NCBI GenBank assembly: GCA_963824545.1
Contig: CAWGPP010000023.1
Span: 62,001-126,000 of the forward strand
Length of the DNA: 64,000 bases
Source of the DNA: Bog-532 sp963824545
Lineage (GTDB): Bacteria > Actinomycetota > Actinomycetes > Streptosporangiales > Streptosporangiaceae
Direction of reading: 5' to 3'
Position 1 is the stretch's first letter. The number at the start of each line of letters is the position of its first letter. The position numbers and the translations under genes were made by a program. This document shows positions 25,249 to 33,331 of the stretch, piece by piece. The notes beneath the pieces were generated by a model. That model was not told where the DNA came from. It did not search any database and saw only the letters and a list, made by a program, of their open reading frames with translations.

Positions 25249-25536
25249 CCGGTCTGCTGTTTTGCACGGACCACGGGCCTGGCGCCGGCGGCGAGCTGGT
25301 TTTCGGTCACCATAAGACGGCGCGCAGCGTGGCCGGCATCGAGCGATCCTGCTCGATCCTGCGGCCGCAGGCTGGTCATCTGATCTTCTTCGACGGGCGC
25401 GAGCATCCGCGCTAGTGCGCGCTCTCCGGGCCGCCGACGATAGACGGGTCGTAGCAGTAATGAACTACTACACGGATGAGTGCCCGGAGTCGACCCGGCC
25501 CCCGGAACTCAGCGCTACCTCTACGGCGACCAGTAG
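25129..25536 (+). pseudogene. 2-oxoglutarate/Fe(II) oxygenase, 3' part, with three frameshifts
   Basis: It continues the gene cut at 23468. GERATGHKVYAAADERYGAV and LNVQRGPG read in one frame. A base is missing near 25212, and MRFECHVDSNPLTGLLFCTD, then HGPGAGGELVFGHHKTARSV and LRPQAGHLIFFDGREHP follow in another. CHVD holds the HxD iron ligands. At 25410-25415 the expected HPHY has become HPR with one base lost, removing the distal His ligand. The frame resumes as VRALRAADDRRVVAVMNYYT and DECPESTRPPEL. A last shift near 25513 leads to RYLYGDQ and a stop at 25536. Even without the IS it could not bind iron normally. Confidence 0.75.
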
Positions 25537-25611
25537 AAGCAGCGACCGTTACGCTGTCGGCACTGCATTACCCCCGGGAGCATGCAGCGCCGACAGCGCG
25601 ACACTTCCCCG

Positions 25612-25677
25612 TCAGAAGCGGGGGTCGTAGTGCTCGTACCGATAGTGCAGAGAGGGGCGCCCATAACGCTTGGCCAT
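25612..25677 (-). CDS. Tiny peptide gene P2 (21 residues: MAKRYGRPSLH plus YRYEHYDPRF)
   Basis: ATG 25677 opens MAKRYGRPSLH and continues YRYEHYDPRF to a TGA at 25612. GGGAGGTG lies seven bases before the ATG. The second half is very aromatic (Tyr, Tyr, His, Tyr, Phe) and the first half basic, a make-up expected of a leader-core precursor for a ribosomal peptide product. It is convergent with the broken oxygenase, 76 bases from its stop. The match with P1 in residues and leader, with synonymous codon changes, is the main evidence that it is a gene. Confidence 0.65.
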   Translation of the reverse strand: MAKRYGRPSLHYRYEHYDPRF

Positions 25678-26300
25678 GACGTGACACCTCCCTTCTGTAC
25701 TGATTGCGGCCGGTTCGTGGCTAACCGCCGCCCCGCCGGGTAAGTGACCCGTCCGGGTTGGCTCGCAGGTGCCAGCTACCGTATGCGGGACTGGATGTTC
25801 ACCGGGCGGATCCGCGCACCCATGCGTAGGGCACTGCTCCCGTCGGGCGGGCGATGTTCGAGTAGCTGCATCTGGGCCTGCGTCCTTCGCATACGACGAC
25901 CGCGTCGGGGGAATTATTACACGACGCGTACGCTTGGATCACTTTTCGATCTTGTGATTCCGTGCCCCGGCCACCCTCCATCGATGTGCCGTGATCATCA
26001 CGCCTGCTCGTTACAGCGTTGTGAACAGCCTTTTTGCCGAGCCGTCCGCTCGATCGGCGATCAGCGTCGCGGTAAGGGCATAGTGGCTGGGCCGGATAGT
26101 TGACAGGTTCCGATCGCGGGCATGAGGCAACCGGGCGCCACGGCCGAATTCGCCTTGCGCGCCCTGGGCCGCGTCCGCGACGGTGCGCGCTTTAGCCGAC
26201 CGCGGGATATGTAACTTTCGAGCTCGTCGTCCGGCCCAAGAGCTAGGATTCCGACTTAATAAATTAGCCCACGATGCGTGGTACGCGCCTGGTTTTTTTA
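25678..26300. other. 623-base stretch, probably the promoter of peptide P2 plus decayed DNA
   Basis: The first 80 bases hold the P2 ribosome site and presumably its promoter. The rest has lower GC and no coding frame that I trust. The 3' end of the decayed GNAT gene starts near 26300. Confidence 0.4.
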
Positions 26301-26860
26301 CTGGTGGACCGCTGAAAGCGCGCACGAGAAGGATAAGACTATCTCGCGCAGTATCCTTTCCACCGGAAACCCTGCTCTTGATAGTATTTATGCAGCGCAA
26401 GGTTTCGGGTCCAGACATCGACGCGGACCAGCTCGGCCTGATGTCGCCGCCAAGCGTGATCGCATGCCCAGTTAAGACGGAGGCCCGATTTTCAGCCCGG
26501 CGAACTTTCTCGCCACAACCAGGCGGCTGAGATAAACAGCAGAATCGTCAAGCTCGCCCACCCGATCCCACACCAGCGGGTTTGCGTTGGGCTCGATGGT
26601 CACCGTGGCCACGCCATATGGCTGCTGTTTATATGTTACGGTGACAATCCAGGTTGTTCCCTGCAACAGCGAAGCCTGGACGCGGTCGCTGCGCTTCCGG
26701 CCCTTCTGGTCCGCCCAGTTCTTGGACCATTGGTCGGTGTGCTTGGTGGGCAGCCACAGTTTCGCCTCGTCGATGAGTTCCAGGACAACGGGCAGGTCAT
26801 CGGACCGGCGCACCTGATGTCAAGGTTCAGCTTCCCCCGGCGGACGAGGCTGACAATTTT
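26300..26860 (-). pseudogene. GNAT-family acetyltransferase, broken by frameshifts and a stop
   Basis: Read on the minus strand in pieces: LNLDIRCAGP, a shift, then DDLPVVLELIDEAKLWLPTK, HTDQWSKNWADQKGRKRSDR, GTTWIVTVTYKQQPYGVATV and AVYLSRLVVARKFAGLKIG. Near 26480 a second shift precedes LNWACDHAWRRHQAELVRVD, VWTRNLALHKYYQEQGFRW and KGYCAR, then an in-frame TAG before SYPSRARFQRST. The order (beta-strand, acetyl-CoA loop KIG, VWTRN, LHKYYQEQGF) is that of a small-molecule GNAT acetyltransferase of the kind found beside GntR genes in actinomycetes. Three lesions make it non-functional. It reads the same way as the GntR gene upstream. Confidence 0.7.
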
Positions 26861-27096
26861 CGGGCATGTCGTCCGTAGCCGACTTGGGCGCTGCGGCTCA
26901 GGTCCCAATTGCTCCGTGCAATTGTCTTCATCAGTGGCAGCACCGTTGTCCCGCACAGGTTTTATCGTCGAATTCGGCATCGCTGGATGGCTCCTCGGTG
27001 ATGGGCCCTGCTGGTGCGGGCTGGTTTGCCAGCTGGTGTCAAAGTAGTGTAGTGGTGATCGGTATCCGCGGGTTAGGTCGATTAATAGGGACGAGT

Positions 27097-27930
27097 TCAT
27101 TGTGACCGCTTCGCAGGCCTGAATTGCGGAGCGGGGACGTTGCCGACATCAATGATGAACTGCTGCCTGTCCACCGGGAATATGGTGACAGTCACCCGCA
27201 TCGGCTTTCCGTTTTGATCGAAGGCTGTGCGGAAGATCTCGAACACGGGGATTCGGCCGTCAGGCGGTAGCCCGAAAAAGCCGACTTCATTCTCTTTCGG
27301 CGCGCGTACCGTGATCCAGTCACGATAACCGGCCTGGTTGAGGCCCAACGTCTCTTTCAGGTACTCGACCGTGCCCTCTTGGATGTCTTCGTTGTCTAGC
27401 AGACGCTCCGCGCCGCCGGTCGCGAAGCGACGAGGGTAGAACGAGGTCTGCATCGACCATGGGGTCTCGTCGCTGTCCAGGGCCGTCGGCTGACCGGCGC
27501 GCTTGGACCGGATGAAGCGCCGCTCGTGACGGCTCACCACGGGTGTGCCTTCCGGAACCCCCAGCCGGTAAGCGATCTCGCCCAGCGCGGTCTGAACTTC
27601 AACGGTGGGGATGGTGCCGCGAGGGTGACGCTCGTTGGCCTCGTTCACGTAGGCGGCCCCCTCGCCGCCACCCAGACCGGGGTGTTGGGTGGTTAGCGTG
27701 GTCACCAGCGGGTCCGGCGGGTCCACGACGAACGTGCCCTGGCCTGCCCGGGTTTCCACCAGTCCCAGACTGATCAAGAACTTGATCGCATCCCGGATCG
27801 TGTTACGCGATGCCTGGAACAGCTCGCCGAGCTTCTCCTCAGGAGGCAGCTGAGAGCCCGGCTGAAGCTGACCAGTCTCGATCTGCGAGCGGAGGTCATG
27901 CGCGATCCGCCTGTATAGAGGGTCGGCCAC
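27097..27930 (-). CDS. GntR/UTRA-family regulator, intact
   Basis: Start GTG 27930 (VADPLYRRIAHDLRSQIETG) lies four bases after AAGGAGG; ATG-less extension to 27960 is possible. The GntR wing-helix covers residues 1-75 (LPPEEKLGELFQASRNTIRD, AIKFLISLGLVETRAGQGTF). The UTRA effector domain covers about 105-260 (GTPVVSRHERRFIRSKRAG, WSMQTSFYPRRFATGGAERL, GYRDWITVRAPKENEVGFFG, QNGKPMRVTVTIFPVDRQQF). It is a diverged copy of the frameshifted regulator at 22151. As the only intact regulator in the island it may still act on the peptide promoters. The effector is unknown. Confidence 0.9.
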   Translation of the reverse strand: MADPLYRRIAHDLRSQIETGQLQPGSQLPPEEKLGELFQASRNTIRDAIKFLISLGLVETRAGQGTFVVDPPDPLVTTLTTQHPGLGGGEGAAYVNEANERHPRGTIPTVEVQTALGEIAYRLGVPEGTPVVSRHERRFIRSKRAGQPTALDSDETPWSMQTSFYPRRFATGGAERLLDNEDIQEGTVEYLKETLGLNQAGYRDWITVRAPKENEVGFFGLPPDGRIPVFEIFRTAFDQNGKPMRVTVTIFPVDRQQFIIDVGNVPAPQFRPAKRSQ

Positions 27931-28510
27931 GGCGCCTCCTTGGATCGACCCTCGTTGCACCCGCCGTTACCGCGAGTGTGCCGCGCGGGGGCGCTTGTCC
28001 CGGGGTAGAACAACTAATATCTGGTACGAGGTGCATCCAGCTATGGTATGGCTAGGATATTTCGGATAATCCAGGTCACGTGGATGAACCAAGTAGATAG
28101 TACCGGCGCTGGCGTAGATGCTGCTGTTAAGACAGTAGGTGGGCGTGTCTAAAGTGGCAGAGCTTACAGCCGCGTTTGTGCCTTGATGGCTCTGACCTGC
28201 TGTTTTGCAACGCTTGCCTCTCGTTCGCCGGTCAGCCAGCGGCGTCCCCGGGGCCGCTGTCTTGTTACTCTGAGCGACGATTATATCGCTCTCTGGCGTT
28301 CGCGGAAGTGCTCTGGGGAAGGCCCTCAAGGATGATTCGGCAGAAATCCTGGAGTAGCCGACGCATCCCGGTTTCATCTCGAAGCGGTCAGGGAAGGCCT
28401 AGGGCTGATACCAACAAGTGGTATTGCACCTGATAGACCTAACAGCCCAGATAGCCAGCTCAGACCACATAAGGGACTGAACAGGCCAGCTGGGCTAGGG
28501 CTAACAGGTT
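27931..28510. other. 580-base gene-free stretch upstream of the GntR gene and the small-protein run
   Basis: No convincing coding frame. TGGTA-type motifs recur near 28021-28050 and 28418, possibly GntR operator halves. At 28434-28512 an imperfect inverted repeat (ACCTAACAGCCC against its partner GGGCTAGGGCTAACAGGTT) could fold into a long hairpin just before the small genes. Confidence 0.4.
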
Positions 28511-28675
28511 ATGACAGCACCAGATGGCCTGAGGCATGATCTGCCGACTCAAGATCACGCGACCGAAGGCGAAGGCGCGCCGCTGATCGCCAATGCGGCG
28601 GCCGCGCTCCGCGAGTTATCGGGCGGCGAAGTAAGCCGCTGGATCTCAGGAGGCAGACCATGTTCGGACTGCTGA
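28511..28675 (+). CDS. Small acidic protein, 54 residues
   Basis: ATG 28511 opens MTAPDGLRHDLPTQDHATEG, then EGAPLIANAAAALRELSGGE and VSRWISGGRPCSDC. The middle forms an amphipathic helix. Codon use is host-like. Its end overlaps the start of the next small gene by 16 bases, typical of coupled small genes, but the ribosome site is weak (AGGGCTAACAGGTT). I know no family. Confidence 0.4.
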   Translation: MTAPDGLRHDLPTQDHATEGEGAPLIANAAAALRELSGGEVSRWISGGRPCSDC

Positions 28676-28902
28676 TAGCCGCCATCTCGTTCGTTCTCTT
28701 CGTGGCGGGGTTCCTGGTTGGAGCCTTGCTGGTCATCGCCGTCCGCATCAACCTGGAGGACAAGGCCGCCAGGCGGCGGATGCTCACGACGCAGCGGCTG
28801 GACGGGGCGATCTTGCTGCACGAAGAACCAGGGATCTGTGTCTCGCGGCGGCGCTGGAGGACCGGCGCAGCCAGGAACGGACACTGGGCAACTTCCCGGT
28901 GA
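28660..28902 (+). CDS. Small single-span membrane protein
   Basis: ATG 28660 follows CAGGAGGCAGACC, an excellent ribosome site. MFGLLIAAISFVLFVAGFLV then GALLVIAVRINLEDKAARRR gives one long hydrophobic helix followed by a basic cytoplasmic stretch. After about residue 50 the composition worsens (CVSRRRWRTGAARNGHW), so the original protein may have ended differently or been frameshifted. It is the first of three tiny membrane proteins in a row with similar ribosome sites. Confidence 0.55.
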   Translation: MFGLLIAAISFVLFVAGFLVGALLVIAVRINLEDKAARRRMLTTQRLDGAILLHEEPGICVSRRRWRTGAARNGHWATSR

Positions 28903-28996
28903 AGAACGGCGTCGCGACTTTGTGAGCGCCGGCCTCGGTAAGTGGGAGCGGAAGCCGTCGGCGGCACGGGCCGCCGGCGAGACTTCGGGAGGCCAG

Positions 28997-29119
28997 ATGG
29001 CCGATGTAGTGCTTATCGGAATCGTTGTCCTCATACTCTTCGCCGTCTTCACGGTAGGCGTCCAGAGAGGGGGTCATCGGGCGCTGGAGGAACGGCCGGC
29101 ACTCGGGACACCGCCGTAA
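28997..29119 (+). CDS. Tiny membrane protein, 40 residues
   Basis: ATG 28997 follows GGGAGGCCAG. MADVVLIGIVVLILFAVFTV then GVQRGGHRALEERPALGTPP: a single N-terminal helix and a short charged tail. The sequence before its end (GGCGCTGGAGGAACGGCCGGC) resembles DNA near 28849 in the preceding gene (GGCGCTGGAGGACCGGCG), hinting at duplication. Confidence 0.5.
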   Translation: MADVVLIGIVVLILFAVFTVGVQRGGHRALEERPALGTPP

Positions 29120-29262
29120 GCCGGGCCACCGGCGTGGTAAATATCGGTCCCTCCCCTGGTTTCGCTGATCACAACCCGGAGATATTGTGTTGAACGCGAA
29201 CGAAGCGTGTCTCGCTGTAACTATCCGACGGGGAAGACCGTCGGCGGACGCAGGAGGCCATC

Positions 29263-29376
29263 ATGGCCCGTGACATTGCCGTAGCGGCGTTGGTCGCCTT
29301 CTCGACTGGTGTCATGTCCGGAGCGGTCGTTACGACGGCGCTGGCGATCCGGTCGAAGGTCGGCATGATTCTCTAG
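29263..29376 (+). CDS. Tiny membrane protein, 37 residues
   Basis: ATG 29263 follows CAGGAGGCCATC. MARDIAVAALVAFSTGVMSG then AVVTTALAIRSKVGMIL is one hydrophobic helix with a basic end. It has the same layout and ribosome site as the two membrane proteins before it, and a hairpin follows at 29433. Confidence 0.5.
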   Translation: MARDIAVAALVAFSTGVMSGAVVTTALAIRSKVGMIL

Positions 29377-29432
29377 TCGGCCTGTCCCTGGATCTCCTGG
29401 AGCGTAAGGTCCGGCGGGTGATCGGAGCCCCC

Positions 29433-29449
29433 GGGCGGCTCGGCCGCCC
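29433..29449 (+). terminator. Hairpin behind the small-protein run
   Basis: GGGCGGC, loop TCG, GCCGCCC. It lies 57 bases after the last tiny membrane gene and 180 bases before the next gene, fitting the end of that transcript. Confidence 0.55.
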
Positions 29450-29631
29450 CAACAGCTGAAGGCCGGGAGTTTTTTCACCCCCGCGAAATCCCGTCTCTGG
29501 GCGAACAGCCCTGCTCGCGACTCAATCGGCTGGCTGGTAACAGCTACGGTCTTGTTGAGGCTGACCCTTCGAGCTTAAGACGCGGCCTTGCGCCGTCACG
29601 GGGTTGTGGAAGAGGATCTAAGCTCAGCAGC

Positions 29632-30702
29632 GTGCAGGATGACATGCTCGGTAACACCCGGGGCCCGCGGCCGTTCCCGTGGCTGGCCGGGAGCGCCACC
29701 GGCATCGGTTCCATGCCGGGAACGGACCCGGCGGAGGCGGCCCGGGTCGTGGTCGGCGAGCTGCCGGACTTTCCCTACCTGCCCGAACTTCCCGGCCGTG
29801 GCCCCGGTGCCGATCTGACCGGCCGGACCGCGGCGCTGCTGATCGACATGCCGGTGGAGACGACGCCGGGCGGCTGGCGCATCGCGGAGCGGCCGGGCCG
29901 TTACATGCGCGCCGCGCGCAGCATGATGTCCGCCGACCTGGACGCGATCGAGGAGATATTCGCCGGGTACGAGGGCCCGTTCAAGATCAGCCTGTGCGGC
30001 CCATGGACGCTGGCGGCCACCATCGAGCTGCCCCGCACGCTGAATCCGGTCCTGTCCGACCACGGGGCGGTCGCCGACCTGACCGGGTCCCTGGCCGAGG
30101 CCACCGCCGCGCATGTTGCCGACGTGGCCAAGCGGATCCCCGGGGCCGACCTGCTCGTCCAGCTGGACGAGCCCGCCCTGGCTGCGGTGGTGCGCGGCGA
30201 GGTGCCCACCGCCAGCGGGCTGTCCCGGCTGCCCGCGGCGGACGCCGCGGTGATGGCCGACCGGCTGGCGACGGTGCTGGCCGCCGCCGGGCGCTACTCC
30301 GTCATTCACTGCTGCGCCGATCCGGTCCCGTTCGGCATCATCTGGGCGGCGCGGCCGGATGCGGTCGCCTTCGACCTCAGCCTGATGCGGCGGGAAGAAG
30401 CGGACAGCGTCGCCGAGATGGCCGATGCCGGGATGGGCATCCTGACCGGCGCGGTGCCCGCCATCCCGACGCCCGGCAAGCGGCAGGAGCCGGTGCGGAC
30501 CGCGCAGCGGGTGCTGCGGTTCTGGCGGCGGCTGGGGATGGCGCCGGAGGACTGCGCCCCGCAGGTCGTCGTCACGCCGTCCTGCGGCCTGGCCGGCGCG
30601 CCGCCCACCCTGGTGCGCGAGATCCTGGGACATTGCCGGGAAGCGGCGAGAATGGTGGCTGAGCTGGCCGAGGAGAGCGAGGACACGGAGGGCGGGGCAT
30701 GA
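29632..30702 (+). CDS. Zinc-dependent methyltransferase of the MetE C-terminal type
   Basis: A 356-residue single TIM barrel matching the catalytic half of cobalamin-independent methionine synthase, without the N-terminal barrel. TGIGSMPGTDPAEAARVV opens it. Zinc ligands are visible in VIHCCADPVPFG (His, Cys) near residue 225 and VVTPSCGLAGAPPTLVRE (Cys) near residue 320. LVQLDEPALAAVV carries the Asp-Glu of the substrate site. I keep GTG 29632; ATG 29644 (MLGNTRGPRPF) is also possible. These short forms are often beside ligA in actinobacteria, and their methyl donor is not settled. The stop overlaps the ligA start (ATGA). Confidence 0.85.
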   Translation: MQDDMLGNTRGPRPFPWLAGSATGIGSMPGTDPAEAARVVVGELPDFPYLPELPGRGPGADLTGRTAALLIDMPVETTPGGWRIAERPGRYMRAARSMMSADLDAIEEIFAGYEGPFKISLCGPWTLAATIELPRTLNPVLSDHGAVADLTGSLAEATAAHVADVAKRIPGADLLVQLDEPALAAVVRGEVPTASGLSRLPAADAAVMADRLATVLAAAGRYSVIHCCADPVPFGIIWAARPDAVAFDLSLMRREEADSVAEMADAGMGILTGAVPAIPTPGKRQEPVRTAQRVLRFWRRLGMAPEDCAPQVVVTPSCGLAGAPPTLVREILGHCREAARMVAELAEESEDTEGGA

Positions 30703-32846
30703 GTCAACCGGGGGACGCCGAGCCGAAGGAGCCGCGGGACCCGAACAAGACGCCCACCGGGGCCCGGCAGCGGCACGCCGAGCTGAGCGCGCAGATCACC
30801 GAGGCCCGGCACCGGTACTACGTGCTGGACGCGCCCACGATCTCGGACGCCGAGTTCGACGCGGCGATGCGCGAGCTGGAGGGCCTGGAGGAGAGCTTCC
30901 CCGAGCTGCGCACGCCCGATTCGCCGACGCAGCAGGTCGGCGGGGCGGTCTCCACGCTGTTCACGCCGGTGGAGCACCTGCAGCGGCTGCTCAGCCTGGA
31001 CAACTCCTTCTCCGCCGACGAGCTGGACGCCTGGGCCGACCGCGCCGCGCGTGGCGGTGGCACCGGGCCGTACCTGTGCGAGCTGAAGATCGACGGGCTG
31101 GCCATCGCGCTGGTCTACCGGAACGGCCGGCTCAGCCGCGGCGCGACGCGGGGGGACGGGCGCACCGGTGAAGACGTCACGCCCAACATCCGGACCATTG
31201 ACTCGGTTCCCGCCCGGCTGTCCGGGACCGGCTATCCGGAGACGCTGGAGGTCCGGGGCGAGGTGTTCCTGCCGGTGGCGGCGTTCGAGGAGCTGAACGC
31301 GAGCCTGATCGAGGCGGGCAAACCGGCCTTCGCCAACCCGCGCAACTCCGGGGCGGGCTCACTGCGGCAGAAGGATCCGCGGGTCACCGCGAGCCGCGCG
31401 CTCGACGTGATCATGCATGGCGTCGGCCGGGTCGAGGGATTCCCCGAGGGTACGGCGCCGCTGGAGACGCAGTCCGGCTGGTACGACCGGATGCGGGACT
31501 GGGGCCTGCCGGTCAGCGACCGGTTCAGGGTCGTGCCGGACCTGGCCGCCGTGCACGACTACATCAACTACTACGCCGAGCACCGGCACGACCCGCCGTA
31601 CGAGATCGACGGCGTGGTGGTCAAGATCGACCGGCTGGACCAGCAGCGCGCGCTCGGGGCCACCTCGCGGGCGCCGCGGTGGGCGATGGCCTACAAGTAC
31701 CCGCCGGAAGAGGTCACCACCAAGCTGCTCGACATCCGGGTCAACGTGGGCCGGACCGGGCGGGTGACGCCGTTCGCGGTGATGGAGCCGGCCAAGGTGA
31801 GCGGCTCGACGGTGGAGCTGGCCACCCTGCACAACGCCGACGAACTGAAGCGCAAGGGCGTGCTGATCGGCGACACGGTCGTGCTCCGCAAGGCGGGTGA
31901 CGTGATTCCGGAGGTCGTGGCGCCCGTGGCCGACCTGCGCACCGGGGATGAGCGGGAGTTCCAGTTCCCCACGCACTGCCCGGAATGCGGGACGCGGCTG
32001 ACCCGCGAGGAGGGCGGCGTCGACTGGCGCTGCCCGAACGCGCGGTCCTGCCCGGCCCAGCTGCGGGAGCGGCTCTTCCACCTGGCCGGCCGGGGCGCGT
32101 TCGACATTGAGGTGCTCGGCTACGAGGCCGTGACCGCACTGCTGGATGACCATCTGGTCACCGACGAGGGCGACCTCTTCTCGCTCACCGAGGAGAAGCT
32201 GTCGGCCTCGCCGTTCTTCGTCAACAAGCAGGGCACGCTGAAGATCAACGCGGGCCGGCTGCTGGCCAACCTGGAGGTGGCCCGGCAGCGGCCGCTGTGG
32301 CGCATCCTGGTCGCGCTGTCGATCCGGCACGTCGGGCCGACCGCGGCGCGCGCGCTGGCGACCGAGTTCGGCTCGCTGGACGTGATCGCCTCGGCGACCG
32401 CCGATCAGCTGGCCGTGGTGGACGGGGTCGGCCCGACGATCGCCGCCTCGGTGGCCGACTGGTTCACGGTGGACTGGCACGTTGCGATCGTGGGCAAGTG
32501 GCGTGCGGCGGGCGTCCGGATGCAGGAGGAAGGCTTCGACGGCAGTGGCCGTGCGCCGCGCCTGCTGGCCGGGGTCACGGTGGTGATCACCGGGTCGCTG
32601 GCGGAGCTCAGCCGGGACGAGGCCGCCGACGCGGTCCGCGCCGCGGGCGGGAAAGTGACCGGCTCGGTGTCGAAGAAGACCGGCTTCGTGGTGGCGGGGG
32701 AGAACCCCGGCTCCAAGTACGACAAGGCCGTCGAGATCGGCGTCCCCATCCTGGACGAGGCCGCCTTCCGCCTGCTGCTCGCCGAAGGCCCGGACGCCGC
32801 CCGCCCGCCCGCAGTCGAGGACCCCCCGGAGACGCGCCCGTTGTAA
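30699..32846 (+). CDS. ligA: NAD-dependent DNA ligase
   Basis: 715 residues, full length. The N-terminal Ia domain has ARHRYYVLDAPTISDAEFDA. The adenylated lysine is in CELKIDGLAIALVYRNG near residue 130. NAD-ligase signatures GEDVTPNIRTIDSVP, NPRNSGAGSLRQKDP, EIDGVVVKID and APRWAMAYKYPPEE follow. The OB fold leads to the zinc finger CPECGTRL with CPNARSCPAQ. Helix-hairpin-helix repeats (IRHVGPTAARALATEFGSLD, VDGVGPTIAASVADWF) and a C-terminal BRCT domain (GVTVVITGSLAELSRDEAA) complete it. It joins Okazaki fragments. The start overlaps the methyltransferase stop. Confidence 0.98.
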   Translation: MSQPGDAEPKEPRDPNKTPTGARQRHAELSAQITEARHRYYVLDAPTISDAEFDAAMRELEGLEESFPELRTPDSPTQQVGGAVSTLFTPVEHLQRLLSLDNSFSADELDAWADRAARGGGTGPYLCELKIDGLAIALVYRNGRLSRGATRGDGRTGEDVTPNIRTIDSVPARLSGTGYPETLEVRGEVFLPVAAFEELNASLIEAGKPAFANPRNSGAGSLRQKDPRVTASRALDVIMHGVGRVEGFPEGTAPLETQSGWYDRMRDWGLPVSDRFRVVPDLAAVHDYINYYAEHRHDPPYEIDGVVVKIDRLDQQRALGATSRAPRWAMAYKYPPEEVTTKLLDIRVNVGRTGRVTPFAVMEPAKVSGSTVELATLHNADELKRKGVLIGDTVVLRKAGDVIPEVVAPVADLRTGDEREFQFPTHCPECGTRLTREEGGVDWRCPNARSCPAQLRERLFHLAGRGAFDIEVLGYEAVTALLDDHLVTDEGDLFSLTEEKLSASPFFVNKQGTLKINAGRLLANLEVARQRPLWRILVALSIRHVGPTAARALATEFGSLDVIASATADQLAVVDGVGPTIAASVADWFTVDWHVAIVGKWRAAGVRMQEEGFDGSGRAPRLLAGVTVVITGSLAELSRDEAADAVRAAGGKVTGSVSKKTGFVVAGENPGSKYDKAVEIGVPILDEAAFRLLLAEGPDAARPPAVEDPPETRPL

Positions 32847-32890
32847 AGCCGCCCGCTGCCGAATAGCCCGCCGAGCCGCCCCCCTTCCGT

Positions 32891-32944
32891 TGTACGTAGA
32901 GGTGCCTCTGCCGCGAGCGGGATGTACGTAGAGGTGCCTCTGCC
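32891..32944. repeat. Two identical 22-base repeats, 32 bases apart, before gatC
   Basis: TGTACGTAGAGGTGCCTCTG plus CC occurs at 32891-32912 and again at 32923-32944. Each copy contains the short palindrome AGAGGTGCCTCT. A spacing of about three helical turns puts both on the same DNA face, as for cooperative protein binding. They lie 91 bases before the gatC start. Confidence 0.6.
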
Positions 32945-33034
32945 TGCACGGGGGCCTGGGCCGGGGCAGGTGGGTGGGACGGGAGCGCGGTAATTGGGTC
33001 GGGGTGGGGGACGCGGGCTTCTAGGATGGCGTGC

Positions 33035-33328
33035 ATGTCCATTACCCGCGACGAGGTCGCCCATCTGGCCAGGCTGTCGAGGCTCGCCCTCGGCGAGGAG
33101 GAGCTGGATCATCTCGCGCCGCAGCTCGACCAGATCATCTCGGCGGTCGCCCGGGTCCAGGAGGTCGCCGCCGAGGGGATCCCGCCGACCTCGCACGCCT
33201 TGCCGCTCACCAACGTGTTCCGTCCCGACGAAGTAATCCCGTGCCTGCCGGCCGAGGTGGTCCTCAGCCAGGCGCCGGCCGTGGAGCAGCAGCGGTTCAA
33301 GGTGCCCCGGATCCTGGCGGAGGACTGA
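33035..33328 (+). CDS. gatC: Aspartyl/glutamyl-tRNA amidotransferase subunit C
   Basis: A small 97-residue subunit that wraps around GatA and GatB. MSITRDEVAHLARLSRLALG and EEELDHLAPQLDQIISAVAR are family signatures, with the belt DGIPPTSHALPLTNVFRPDE-type segment (here EGIPPTSHALPLTNVFRPDE) near residues 48-67. I use ATG 33035, not 33026, as family proteins start at SITRDEV. gatA begins three bases after the stop. Confidence 0.96.
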   Translation: MSITRDEVAHLARLSRLALGEEELDHLAPQLDQIISAVARVQEVAAEGIPPTSHALPLTNVFRPDEVIPCLPAEVVLSQAPAVEQQRFKVPRILAED

Positions 33329-33331
33329 CCC

